Source: an uncultured Pseudorhodoferax sp.
Lineage (GTDB): Bacteria; Pseudomonadota; Gammaproteobacteria; Burkholderiales; Burkholderiaceae
Direction: 5' to 3'
Assembly: GCA_913776795.1 (NCBI GenBank)
Contig: CAJYRH010000386.1
Span: 1 to 7,070 of the forward strand
DNA: 7,070 nt
A model generated the notes under the pieces. The model searched no databases. It was not told the origin of the DNA and saw only the letters and a program-made list of their open reading frames with translations. Numbering within the stretch: position 1 is the first letter of the stretch; the number at the start of each line of letters is the position of its first letter. Made by a program: the position numbers and the translations under genes. Positions 1 through 5,650 of the stretch are shown piece by piece.

Positions 1-306
1 ATAGGTGCGGGCATCGGCGATGCGGTCTCGGCGTTAGCGGGCGGCGACCTGGCGCCGGCGCTGATCGCCGTCGGCATGGCGGCCTTCCTCGCGGCGGTGA
101 CGCAGGCGCCCCTCACGGCGTTCATCATCGTCATGGAGATGGTGAACGGCCATGCCATGGTGCTGTCGCTGATGGCCGCCGCCATGCTCGCCAGCCTGAT
201 CTCGCGCCTCATGACGCGGCCGCTCTACGCGACGCTGGCCGAACACCTGCTGGCCACCGCGGCGGTGCCTTCGCCGCCAGCGGCCCGGCAACCCACCGTG
301 GGATGA
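1..306 (+). CDS. ClC-type chloride channel/antiporter, C-terminal part (5' truncated by window)
   Basis: Only the last 101 residues are visible; the start lies left of the window. The reading frame is open from base 1 to the TGA at 304-306. The opening residues IGAGIG followed by a Gly/Ala-rich stretch match the segment just after the GxFxP motif of ClC proteins. Residues 25-47 (GMAAFLAAVTQAPLT followed by a hydrophobic run ending in MEM) match the well-conserved late helix of the family, usually written as GMAAFLAGVTRAPLT-type. A final membrane segment and a short tail follow, and there is no C-terminal CBS pair. ClC proteins of bacteria move chloride or fluoride across the inner membrane, often as proton antiporters. 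The exact ion is not readable from this fragment because the selectivity-filter regions lie outside. The gene converges on the regulator at 313-999 with six bases between stop codons, so it probably does not belong to the TRAP operon. Confidence 0.88.
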   Translation: MGAGIGDAVSALAGGDLAPALIAVGMAAFLAAVTQAPLTAFIIVMEMVNGHAMVLSLMAAAMLASLISRLMTRPLYATLAEHLLATAAVPSPPAARQPTVG

Positions 307-312
307 GCACCC

Positions 313-999
313 TCAGGCCGAGGCTGCGCGGCGCGCCTTGAGGCTGGCCACGTAGTTCTCGCGCGTGCCGCCCACGTGCACGCGCATGAGCGCGTCGAAG
401 GCCGCGAGATCGCCACCGCTGAAATGCGCCAGCAATTGCTGGTGCTGCTCGTAGCCGGCTGGACGCAGCACGTCGGCCGGCGCCGACAGGTGCGTGCGCA
501 ATGCGGCGATCTTGGCGCCAGCCGTGGCGTAGGCGGCCTGCAGGTAGCTGTTGCCGCAGTGCAGGACGAACGCCTCGTGCAGCCGCGTGTCGGCCCTGCT
601 GTAGCGCACGTGGTCCTTGCTTTTGCGCGAGGCCGTCATCTCGGCGATGGCGGCCTTGACCTCGGCCACAGCGTCTTCGCGCGCATGGCGGTAGGCGAGC
701 TCGGCCGCGCGCGGCTCGATCAGCATGCGGAACTCGCACAGCGCCTGCACGTCGGCCTCGCTCGCCTCGAACACATAGCTGCCGCGCTGCGGCTTGACGG
801 CCACCAGGCCCAACTGCTGCAACTGGTTCAACGCCTCGCGCACGGGCGTGCGGCTGACGCCGAAGGAGCTGGCCAGTTGCTCCTCCGGAATCATCTCGCC
901 CAGCGCGAACTGGCCGTCGACGATGGCTTCGCGCAGCCGCTGCGCAACCTGGGTCGCCAGCGAACGGGGGGCTTCGATCTTGAAACTGGTTGCGCTCAC
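313..999 (-). CDS. GntR-family transcriptional regulator, FadR subfamily (FCD domain)
   Basis: This 228-residue protein has an N-terminal winged helix-turn-helix (about residues 10-78) with the typical GntR signature: LREAIVDGQF, EEQLASSFGVSRTPVREAL and the wing PQRGSYV. The C-terminal all-helical FCD domain covers about residues 85-215. Its usual metal/ligand residues are all recognisable: D137 and H141 in ADTRLHEAF, H186 in YEQHQQLL and H208 in MRVHVGG. FCD regulators commonly bind small organic acids and repress or activate adjacent catabolic genes. The start is a GTG (complement of 997-999) preceded by AGGAGA seven bases upstream on the minus strand, which supports this start. The gene is divergent from the FAD oxidase/TRAP/SDR operon, so local control of that operon is the obvious hypothesis. 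The effector is unknown. The length is normal for the family and no key residue is missing. Confidence 0.93.
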   Translation of the reverse strand: MSATSFKIEAPRSLATQVAQRLREAIVDGQFALGEMIPEEQLASSFGVSRTPVREALNQLQQLGLVAVKPQRGSYVFEASEADVQALCEFRMLIEPRAAELAYRHAREDAVAEVKAAIAEMTASRKSKDHVRYSRADTRLHEAFVLHCGNSYLQAAYATAGAKIAALRTHLSAPADVLRPAGYEQHQQLLAHFSGGDLAAFDALMRVHVGGTRENYVASLKARRAASA

Positions 1000-1144
1000 G
1001 GCGCCGTCTCCTGTAGATGCGCCCGTACGACAAAGGGCGCCCTAGTCTCGCAGAACAGATCCAGGCCCCGTGCGGGCAGGTGCATTCTGCCATCGGTGTT
1101 TGTACTAGTGCCTCAGTACCTTACATACAAGGATACTGGAACCC
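1000..1144. promoter_or_regulatory. Divergent promoter/operator region between the GntR regulator and the operon
   Basis: This 145-base gap lies between two divergent start codons and must carry promoters for both sides. The right half (about 1093-1143) is clearly richer in A and T than the surrounding genes. Possible sigma70-like elements for the operon are TTGTAC at 1100-1105 and TACATA at 1122-1127, 16 bases apart. The match is weak, so this is a guess. A perfect ten-base palindrome AGGGCGCCCT lies at 1034-1043, close to the regulator start, and could be an autoregulatory site or chance in GC-rich DNA. The regulator's ribosome-binding site is the minus-strand AGGAGA at 1007-1012. Confidence 0.6.
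1102..1132. promoter_or_regulatory. Candidate operator: two adjacent inverted repeats upstream of the FAD oxidase gene
   Basis: Two dyad elements lie side by side. The first is GTACT at 1102-1106 paired with AGTAC at 1115-1119, separated by eight bases. The second is CCTTACATACAAGG at 1119-1132, an imperfect palindrome with 10 of 14 positions symmetric. Together they cover the predicted promoter of the operon, where a repressor would block RNA polymerase. FadR-type regulators usually bind short palindromes with GT and AC half-sites. No perfect match to the classical TNGTNNNACNA form was found here, so assignment to the neighbouring regulator is inference. Confidence 0.4.
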
Positions 1145-2563
1145 ATGAAGACGACCACCAGCGCGGGCGCGGCCCGCGCCATCGAAGCGCTCTCCGCGCT
1201 GCGCGACCAACTCGGCACGGCCACGGTGCTGATCGGCGCCGACGTGCCGGAGCGCAACCGAAACGACTGGAGCACCCAGCCGCCGACGAACCCGCTGGCC
1301 GTGGTGCGACCGGTGGATGCAGCGGGCGTCTCGGCCGCACTGCGTGTCTGTCGCGAGGCCGGCCTGCCCGTGGTGCCGCAGGGCGGCCTGACCGGCCTGT
1401 GCGGTGGTGCCCGGCCCGAGGACGGCTGGGTTGCGCTGTCGCTGGAGCGGCTGGTGGGCGTGGAGGAGATCGACCCCGACAGCGCGACCATGACCGTGCG
1501 CGCCGGCACGCCGCTGGAGTCGGTCCAACGCGCGGCGACGGACGCCGGCCTGTACTTCGCGCTGGACCTGGGCTCGCGCGGCTCCTGCGCCATCGGCGGC
1601 AACCTGTCGACCAATGCCGGCGGCAACCGCGTGATCCGCTACGGCATGGCGCGTGAGCTGGTGCTGGGCCTGGAATGGGTGCTGCCCGATGGCACCATCG
1701 TGACCAGCCTGAACAAGATGATGAAGAACAACGCAGGCTACGACCTCAAGCAGTTGTTCATCGGCAGCGAAGGCACGCTGGGCATCATCACGCGCATCGT
1801 GCTCAAGCTGCACCCGCAGCCGGGCTGCACCCTGTCGGCGCTGTGCGCATTGCCGGACTACGCCAGCGTCGTGCGTTTGCTCAACGCCTCGCGCCGCGGC
1901 CTGGGCCCGCTGCTGTCGGCCTTCGAGGTCATGTGGCCCGACTACTGGGACGTCGTGACGAAGCGGGTCGGCGTGCGCCCGCCCGTGGCCGGCGACCATG
2001 GCTTCTACGTGCTGGTGGAAGCCCAGGGCACGGACGAGGCAGTGGACGGCCCGCGCTTCGCGGCCTGGCTGGAGCAGTTCGCCGACGGCGGCGGCCTGGC
2101 CGACGCGGCGCTGGCCCAGTCCGTGGCCGACACGCAGTCGTTCTGGGCACTGCGCGACGCCTGCTCGGAGTTCTTCCAGGCCCTCGGCCCCCACGTCTCC
2201 TACGACGTGGCCCTCGCGGTGCGCGACATGGACGCCTTCGCCGCGGAGTGCAAGGCTGCGCTGCTGGCGCAGATCCCCGGTTGCCAGAGCGTCTACTACG
2301 GGCACATCGGCGACGGCAACGTGCACCTGGTGGCCTGGGTGGAGGGCCTGTCCATCGAGGCGCAGCCCAAGAAGCGCATGGACGAGGTGATCTACAGCAC
2401 CGTGCGCGATTTCAAGGGCAGCATCTCGGCCGAGCACGGCATCGGAACGGCCAAGAAGCCCTACCTGTCGTACGCGCGCAGCCCCGAAGAAATCGCCCTC
2501 ATGCGCACGCTCAAGGCCGCACTCGATCCGCTGAACCTGCTGAACCCCGGCAAGGTGCTCTGA
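1145..2563 (+). CDS. FAD-linked oxidase, GlcD/D-2-hydroxyacid dehydrogenase family
   Basis: This 472-residue flavoprotein has the two-domain layout of the GlcD/D2HGDH/D-lactate dehydrogenase family. The N-terminal FAD-binding (PCMH-type) domain spans about residues 45-225. It shows PQGGLTGLCGG (78-88), the GSRGSCAIGGNLSTNAGG block (143-160) and NNAGYDLKQLFIGSEG (195-210). The C-terminal cap domain ends with HIGDGNVH (H387, H394), AEHGIG (E430, H431) and NPGKVL at the C terminus. The two histidines and the glutamate correspond to the metal ligands of this family. The expected reaction is oxidation of a 2-hydroxyacid to a 2-oxoacid, passing electrons to the respiratory chain or an electron-transfer protein. 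Two substrate-pocket positions differ from D2HGDH (S352 and V396, see findings), so the substrate is open. It is the first gene of the operon. AAGGA at 1129-1133 lies 11 bases upstream of the ATG, and a GGA also lies at 1138-1140. No separate GlcE or GlcF gene follows, so the enzyme probably works as one polypeptide. Confidence 0.92.
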   Translation: MKTTTSAGAARAIEALSALRDQLGTATVLIGADVPERNRNDWSTQPPTNPLAVVRPVDAAGVSAALRVCREAGLPVVPQGGLTGLCGGARPEDGWVALSLERLVGVEEIDPDSATMTVRAGTPLESVQRAATDAGLYFALDLGSRGSCAIGGNLSTNAGGNRVIRYGMARELVLGLEWVLPDGTIVTSLNKMMKNNAGYDLKQLFIGSEGTLGIITRIVLKLHPQPGCTLSALCALPDYASVVRLLNASRRGLGPLLSAFEVMWPDYWDVVTKRVGVRPPVAGDHGFYVLVEAQGTDEAVDGPRFAAWLEQFADGGGLADAALAQSVADTQSFWALRDACSEFFQALGPHVSYDVALAVRDMDAFAAECKAALLAQIPGCQSVYYGHIGDGNVHLVAWVEGLSIEAQPKKRMDEVIYSTVRDFKGSISAEHGIGTAKKPYLSYARSPEEIALMRTLKAALDPLNLLNPGKVL

Positions 2564-2653
2564 ATGAAGAGATTCCCACGCCCATCGCTTGTCCTGCCGC
2601 TGCCCTGCAAGAGGACGCACCCATGCCTTCGGGCGGCCGGGCGGCATCGATGA
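2564..2653 (+). CDS. Possible 29-residue leader/bridging mini-ORF between FAD oxidase and dctQ
   Basis: An ATG directly abuts the TGA stop of the FAD oxidase gene (TGAATG at 2561-2566) and opens a 29-codon frame starting MKRFPRPS. It ends at a TGA (2651-2653) that overlaps an internal ATG of dctQ (2650-2652) as ATGA. AAGG at 2552-2555 could serve as its ribosome-binding site. The peptide is rich in Pro and Arg and resembles no family I know. It overlaps the first ten codons of dctQ in another frame if dctQ starts at 2623. It may be a coupling device like the mini-ORFs at two later junctions, or simply chance. Confidence 0.2.
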   Translation: MKRFPRPSLVLPLPCKRTHPCLRAAGRHR

Positions 2654-3189
2654 ATCGGCTGTTCAAGTGCATCGAGGCGGTGCTCGCCGCATTGCTGCTG
2701 GGCATGGTATTGATGGTGTTCGGCAACGTGCTGCTGCGCTACGCCTTCAACTCGGGCATCCAGGTGTCGGAGGAGCTGTCGCGCTTCTTCTTCATCTGGC
2801 TGACCTTCATCGGCGCCATCGTTGCGATGCGCGACGGTTCGCACCTGGGCATGGACAACTTCGTCACCAGGCTGTCGCGCCGCGGCAAGCTCATCTGCCT
2901 GGCACTGTGCCAGTGCATGACGGTGCTGTGCTGCGTGATGATGTTCCGCGGCACCTGGGTGCAGCACGAGATCAACGCCACCACGTCCGCGCCGGTCACG
3001 GGCCTGTCCATGATCTGGGTGTTCGGCGTGGCCTACCTGACCGCCATCGCCATCGGCGTGATGGCGCTGCGCACGCTGTGGCGCATCGCGCGCAACGAGA
3101 TCGCCGACGACGAGCTGGTCGCCATCAGCGAGAGCGAAGAGAACCTGCATCCGACCACCCCGACCGCTGCGGCGGGGGGGCGCCCATGA
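2623..3189 (+). CDS. TRAP transporter small permease subunit (DctQ family)
   Basis: The 188-residue product has the four-helix DctQ plan, with hydrophobic stretches at about residues 17-36, 55-69, 88-108 and 128-150. Family motifs are visible: FGNVLLRYAFN (33-43), SEELSRFFFIWLTFIGA (49-65) and RDGSHLGMD (70-78). DctQ pairs with DctM in the inner membrane to form the transport unit of a tripartite ATP-independent, sodium-driven carboxylate importer. The chosen start at 2623 has GAGGA seven bases upstream (2611-2615). An alternative start at Met10 (2650, sequence MNRLFKC) looks more like the usual DctQ N terminus but has no good ribosome-binding site of its own; it could be reached by coupling from the mini-ORF at 2564-2653. 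The C-terminal tail (residues 158-188) is hydrophilic and acidic, then Pro/Thr/Ala-rich. The stop TGA lies inside the ATGA that opens the downstream repeat. Confidence 0.9.
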   Translation: MPSGGRAASMNRLFKCIEAVLAALLLGMVLMVFGNVLLRYAFNSGIQVSEELSRFFFIWLTFIGAIVAMRDGSHLGMDNFVTRLSRRGKLICLALCQCMTVLCCVMMFRGTWVQHEINATTSAPVTGLSMIWVFGVAYLTAIAIGVMALRTLWRIARNEIADDELVAISESEENLHPTTPTAAAGGRP

Positions 3190-3250
3190 GCGCAGCGCCG
3201 GTTCGCTCCAAGCAAGCGCGCACCGCAGTGCGCAGCACCGAGGTTCTTCA
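3186..3250 (+). repeat. Intergenic repeat copy 1 (dctQ/dctM junction), encodes a 22-residue bridging mini-ORF
   Basis: The first 36 bases match 30 of 36 bases of the element at 5574-5650. It opens with ATGA, whose TGA ends dctQ. Its ATG (3186) starts a 22-codon frame beginning MSAAPVRSKQAR and ending at TGA 3252-3254, which overlaps the GTG start of dctM as GTGA. A hairpin with a perfect six-base stem, GCGCAC (3218-3223) and GTGCGC (3228-3233), has a four-base loop. GAGG at 3240-3243 is seven bases before the dctM GTG and is its likely ribosome-binding site. The element therefore supplies the stop of one gene and the start signals of the next. Whether the peptide has any role of its own is unknown. 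Confidence 0.65.
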
Positions 3251-4528
3251 GTGACCATCGCCGTTTTCACCTTCTCGCTGCTCGGCGCCATGATGCTGGG
3301 CCTGCCGATCGCGTTCGCGCTGCTGGTGTGCGGCGCGGCGCTGATGGTGGCCCAGGGCCAGATCGACACCACCATCCTGTCGCAAAAACTGGTGGAGGGC
3401 GCCGACAGCTTCCCGCTGCTGGCGATCCCGTTCTTCATGCTGGCCGGCGAGCTCATGAACGCCGGGGGAATTTCCAAGCGCATCGTGCACTTTGCGCTGG
3501 CCTGGGTCGGCCACATCCGCGGCGGGCTGGGCGTGGTGGCGATCTTCGCCTCGGTGCTGATGGCCGCCATCTCGGGCAGCGCCGCGGCCGACGCGGCCGC
3601 CATCGGTGCGCTGCTGATCCCGATGATGCGCAAGGCCGGCTACAACGTGCCGCGCTCGGCCGGTCTGATCGCCGCCGGCGGCGTCATCGCACCCGTGATT
3701 CCTCCGTCCATCGGCCTGATCGTGTTCGGCGTGATCGCCAACGTCTCCATCGGCAAACTGTTCCTGGCCGGCATCTTTCCCGGTCTGATGATGGGGCTGG
3801 CCCTGCTGCTGACCTGGCAATGGGTGGCGCGGCGCGACCAGGTGTCCGTGCTGCCGCGCCAGAGCATGGCGGCGCGCGGCCGCGCCGCGTTCGACGGCAT
3901 CTGGGCGCTGCTGATGCCGCTGGGCATCATCGGCGGCCTGAAGTTCGGCGTGTTCACACCGACCGAGGCTGGCGTGGTGGCCTGTGTCTACGCTTTCGTT
4001 CTCGGCGCATTCGTCTACCGCGAACTGCCGCTGCGCCAGCTCTACCCGCTGCTGGTCTCGGCGGCCAAAAGCACCGCCGTGGTGGTGTTCCTGATCGCCG
4101 CGGCGCTGGTTTCGGCCTGGCTCATCACCACGTCCGAAGTGCCGCAACAGGTCTCGGCGCTGCTGCAGCCCTTCATGTTCAACAAGATCGTGCTGATGTT
4201 CGTGATCATGGTGATCGTGGTCATCGTCGGCACGGCGCTGGACTTCGCGCCCACGCTGATGATCCTGACACCGGTGCTGATGCCGGTGATCAAGGAGGCC
4301 GGCATCGACCCGGTGTATTTCGGCGTGCTGTTCATCATGAACAACGCCATCGGCCTGATCACGCCGCCCGTGGGCATCGTGCTGAACGTGATCTGCGGCG
4401 TGGCCAAGATCTCGATGAAGGACCTGATGCAGGGGCTGTGGCCTTTCCTGTGGGCAGAGCTGGCGGTGCTGTTCCTGCTCGTGCTGTTCCCCGACCTCGT
4501 GCTGGTGCCTCTCAAATGGCTCAGCTGA
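3251..4528 (+). CDS. TRAP transporter large permease subunit (DctM family)
   Basis: The 425-residue protein is strongly hydrophobic, with about a dozen membrane segments, and has the normal length of DctM proteins. Recognisable family blocks are PFFMLAGELM (60-69), SGSAAADAAAIG (108-119), PPSIGLIVFG (151-160), FTPTEAG (235-241), GTALDFAPTLMILTPVL (327-343) and GLITPPVG (368-375). The two PP-containing re-entrant hairpins and the GTxLD block are the sites where this family binds sodium and the substrate. DctM is the ion-driven translocation subunit in the inner membrane and receives substrate from the periplasmic DctP protein. Translation appears to start at a GTG at 3251, with GAGG seven bases upstream lying inside the intergenic repeat. 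The GTG overlaps the mini-ORF stop as GTGA, pointing to translational coupling. The start is supported because the first residues (MTIAVFTFSLLGAMM) immediately form the expected first helix. Confidence 0.94.
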   Translation: MTIAVFTFSLLGAMMLGLPIAFALLVCGAALMVAQGQIDTTILSQKLVEGADSFPLLAIPFFMLAGELMNAGGISKRIVHFALAWVGHIRGGLGVVAIFASVLMAAISGSAAADAAAIGALLIPMMRKAGYNVPRSAGLIAAGGVIAPVIPPSIGLIVFGVIANVSIGKLFLAGIFPGLMMGLALLLTWQWVARRDQVSVLPRQSMAARGRAAFDGIWALLMPLGIIGGLKFGVFTPTEAGVVACVYAFVLGAFVYRELPLRQLYPLLVSAAKSTAVVVFLIAAALVSAWLITTSEVPQQVSALLQPFMFNKIVLMFVIMVIVVIVGTALDFAPTLMILTPVLMPVIKEAGIDPVYFGVLFIMNNAIGLITPPVGIVLNVICGVAKISMKDLMQGLWPFLWAELAVLFLLVLFPDLVLVPLKWLS

Positions 4529-4560
4529 TCCGTTCCCCCTCGACCTCTGGAGACATGACC

Positions 4561-5577
4561 ATGCACACCATCTCACGCGCGGCACTGACGGCCGTGGCCG
4601 CCGCCACCCTGGTTCTGGCCGCCGGCACTGCCAGCGCCCAGTTCAAGGACCGCAACTTCCGCGTCTCCAACGGCGTGAGCAAGGAGCACCCCATGGGCAA
4701 CGGGCTGGCCGCCATGGGCGCCTGCACGCTGGAGAAGTCCGGCGGCAAGATGAAGATCCAGGCTTTCTGGGACGGATCGCTGGGCAGCGACCTGACCAGC
4801 ACGCAGAGCGTGCGCACCGGCTCCATCGACATGGTGCTGACCTCCACCGCGCCGGTGGTCTCCATCGTGCCGGCACTCGGCGTGTTCGACCTGCCGTTCC
4901 TGTTCAATACCGCCGCCGAAGCCGACCAGCTGCTGGACGGCAAGGTGGGCGACTGGTTCTCGGCCAAGCTGCCGGCCGTGGGCCTCGTCAACCTGGCCTG
5001 GTGGGAGAACGGCTTTCGCCACACCACCAACTCCAAGCGCCCCATCACGAAGGTCGAGGACTTCGACGGCGTGAAGATGCGCGTGATGCAGAACAACGTC
5101 TACCTGGACACCTTCAAGACCCTGGGCAGCAACGCCGTGCCCATGGCCTTCACCGAGGTCTACTCGGCGCTGGAGACCAAGACCGTCGACGGCCAGGAGA
5201 ACCCGTTCACCAACATCGAGAACATGAAGTTCTACGAGGTGCAGAAGTACCTCACTCTGTCAAAGCACGCCTACAGCCCCACGCTGGTGCTGTTCTCCAA
5301 GAAGGTCTGGGACGGCCTTTCGCCGCAGGAGCAGGGCGTGCTGCGGGACTGCGCCGTGGTCGGCCGTGCCGAGCAGCGCCGCGCCAACCGCGCCATGGAG
5401 GCCAAGAGCGTGGACAACCTGCGCAGCAAGGGCATGGCCGTCAACGAGATCAGCTTGGCCGAGACCGCGCGCATCCGCGAGAGGACCAAGGTGATCTACG
5501 AGCGCCACGCCAAGGCCATCGGCGACGAGCCGATCGCGCTGGTGACCGAGGAACTCAAGCGGATCCGCGGGCAATGA
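4561..5577 (+). CDS. TRAP transporter substrate-binding protein (DctP family), periplasmic
   Basis: This 338-residue protein carries a Sec signal peptide with a short n-region (R6), a hydrophobic Ala/Val/Leu core (8-21) and a likely cleavage after ASA at residue 26, giving a periplasmic mature protein starting QFKD. DctP-family features follow: WWENGFRHTTNSKRP (147-161), the VKMRV block with R174, and TVDGQENPFTNI (208-219) with N214. The arginine at the R174 position in this family holds the substrate carboxylate, so an organic acid is expected; the exact ligand is not readable. The start at 4561 has GGAG at 4549-4552 eight bases upstream. The in-frame ATG at 4555 is only two bases from it and is less likely. 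The gap after dctM is 32 bases. The TGA stop lies inside the ATGA opening the repeat at 5574. Some sugar-acid-binding DctP proteins of Burkholderiales look similar in general layout, but that is only a hint. Confidence 0.93.
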   Translation: MHTISRAALTAVAAATLVLAAGTASAQFKDRNFRVSNGVSKEHPMGNGLAAMGACTLEKSGGKMKIQAFWDGSLGSDLTSTQSVRTGSIDMVLTSTAPVVSIVPALGVFDLPFLFNTAAEADQLLDGKVGDWFSAKLPAVGLVNLAWWENGFRHTTNSKRPITKVEDFDGVKMRVMQNNVYLDTFKTLGSNAVPMAFTEVYSALETKTVDGQENPFTNIENMKFYEVQKYLTLSKHAYSPTLVLFSKKVWDGLSPQEQGVLRDCAVVGRAEQRRANRAMEAKSVDNLRSKGMAVNEISLAETARIRERTKVIYERHAKAIGDEPIALVTEELKRIRGQ

Positions 5578-5650
5578 GCGCCGCGCCGGGCCGCCCCAAG
5601 CAGGCTCGCTCCCCCTCGGGGGGACAGGCCGCAGGCCGAAGGGGGTACAA
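5574..5650 (+). repeat. Intergenic repeat copy 2 (dctP/SDR junction), encodes a 26-residue bridging mini-ORF
   Basis: This is the fuller relative of the element at 3186-3250. It opens with ATGA containing the dctP stop. The ATG at 5574 starts a 26-codon frame (MSAAPGRPKQARSPSGG, ending YK) that stops at TGA 5652-5654, overlapping the SDR start ATG as ATGA. TCCCCC (5610-5615) can pair with GGGGGA (5619-5624) around a three-base loop. Alternatively CCCCCTCGG (5611-5619) can pair, with one bulge, with CCGAAGGGGG (5636-5645), enclosing the inner stem GGCC/GGCC (5627-5630, 5634-5637 in part). AAGGGGG ends five bases before the SDR ATG and is its only visible ribosome-binding site. Repeats of this style, I believe, recur between genes in Comamonadaceae genomes. 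Confidence 0.7.

Noticed and set aside
307..330. Small inverted repeat CCTC/GAGG at the convergent gene ends as a terminator
   Set aside because: The stem is only four bases, there is no T-run on either strand, and part of it is coding. Not enough to call a terminator.
376..1656. Long plus-strand frame opposite the regulator running into the FAD oxidase (426 codons)
   Set aside because: It crosses the divergent promoter and two real genes in the wrong frame, and its composition is Arg/Ala/Gly-rich without motifs.
1121..2647. Long minus-strand open frame opposite the FAD oxidase (508 codons)
   Set aside because: It is low-complexity, His/Arg/Ala-rich and has no recognisable motif. The plus-strand frame carries all FAD-domain motifs.
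4555..4557. Alternative in-frame ATG for dctP two codons upstream
   Set aside because: It lies only two bases from GGAG, too close for normal initiation. The ATG at 4561 has eight-base spacing.
3248..4585. Long minus-strand open frame opposite dctM (445 codons)
   Set aside because: It is rich in His, Gln, Arg and Asp without any domain pattern, the typical antisense shadow of a GC-rich membrane protein gene. The plus strand has a clear DctM protein here.
3328..5577. Apparent fusion of an upstream frame within dctM to dctP (749 codons)
   Set aside because: The upstream half is the +1 shadow of dctM with no family features. dctP has its own signal peptide and ribosome-binding site at 4561.
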